A stretch of 6,205 nucleotides of DNA from an uncultured Eubacteriales bacterium (GTDB lineage: Bacteria; Bacillota_A; Clostridia; Oscillospirales; Oscillospiraceae), in NCBI GenBank assembly GCA_949742895.1, contig CATJRT010000238.1:1-6205 (forward strand), written 5' to 3'. Positions 6,124-6,205 of the stretch are shown piece after piece. Each line of letters begins with the position of its first letter. Within the stretch, counting starts at the first letter, position 1. Under the pieces are notes generated by a model. That model made no database searches. It was not told the origin of the DNA and was given only the letters and a program-made list of their open reading frames with translations. A program made the position numbers and the translations under genes.

Positions 6124-6205
6124 GAGTAGTAGTTATTAGGGCCCCTCTCCAAGGGCTGTGCTACACTGTAAGGGATGCTGTGGATTGGTGTCATTCTCCT
6201 ATCAC

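Larger units (their letters stand above)
6105..6194 (-). other. Possible 29-codon leader ORF or tail of an upstream gene
   Basis: From the ATG at 6194 the minus strand reads MTPIHSIPYSVAQPLERGPN and nine further codons to a TGA at 6107-6105, which overlaps the ATG at 6108. An AGGAGA directly abuts this ATG, too close for good initiation. The frame is also open to the window edge, so it could be the end of an upstream gene. The codons (ATA, AGG, AGT, GTA) differ from those of the main gene, which favours non-coding DNA. I give it little weight. Confidence 0.15.
6103..6200 (-). repeat. 12-bp direct repeat flanking the leader (6103-6114 and 6189-6200)
   Basis: AGGAGAATGACA occurs twice on the minus strand, at 6200-6189 and at 6114-6103, with 86 bp between equivalent positions. 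The inner copy contains the ribosome binding site and spacer of the surface-protein gene. The outer copy lies at the window edge. The match ends sharply on both sides. Confidence 0.7.

Noticed and set aside
6139..6156. GCCC...GGGC inverted repeat as terminator of an upstream gene
   Set aside because: The stem is only about 4 bp and no U-run follows; the upstream gene is not visible.
6162..6170. TACA-N-TGTA palindrome as an operator
   Set aside because: Nine bases with 4-bp arms is too short to support a binding-site claim without a regulator or a second copy.
1..6205. CRISPR array, tRNA, rRNA, insertion sequence or phage attachment site
   Set aside because: No regularly spaced repeats, cloverleaf, transposase motif or terminal inverted repeats were seen on either strand.

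Overview
The window holds two genes, both on the minus strand. The sequence is GC-rich (around 60% by eye). The three S-layer-homology (SLH) repeats of the large protein point to a Gram-positive-type cell wall. A GC-rich anaerobic Firmicute, perhaps a gut Oscillospiraceae relative, would fit, but nothing here fixes the genus.

In the direction of transcription (high to low coordinates): 6109-6205 is a short leader with a ribosome binding site, a perfect TATAAT box and a 12-bp direct repeat. 880-6102 encodes a 1740-residue secreted, wall-anchored, multi-domain carbohydrate-active protein. Its order is signal peptide, concanavalin A-like jelly roll, beta-sandwich, SGNH/sialate-O-acetylesterase-type esterase, beta domain, two tandemly duplicated LamG-like modules, Ig-like domain, a GH43-like five-bladed propeller of uncertain activity, an acidic Pro-rich linker and three SLH domains. 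769-879 is an intergenic spacer with a strong hairpin and a possible internal promoter. 82-768 encodes a 228-residue D-lyxose ketol-isomerase family protein. 1-81 has no convincing gene.

The pair makes sense as a small carbohydrate-use unit. The surface protein would bind, deacetylate and possibly cleave a decorated glycan at the cell wall. The cytoplasmic isomerase would convert a released aldose (lyxose or mannose are the known family substrates) to a ketose for central metabolism. No transporter, kinase or regulator lies inside the window, so the substrate and the operon limits stay open. The point most worth a second look is the combination in one chain of an esterase with all its catalytic residues, an unassigned propeller domain and an SLH anchor.
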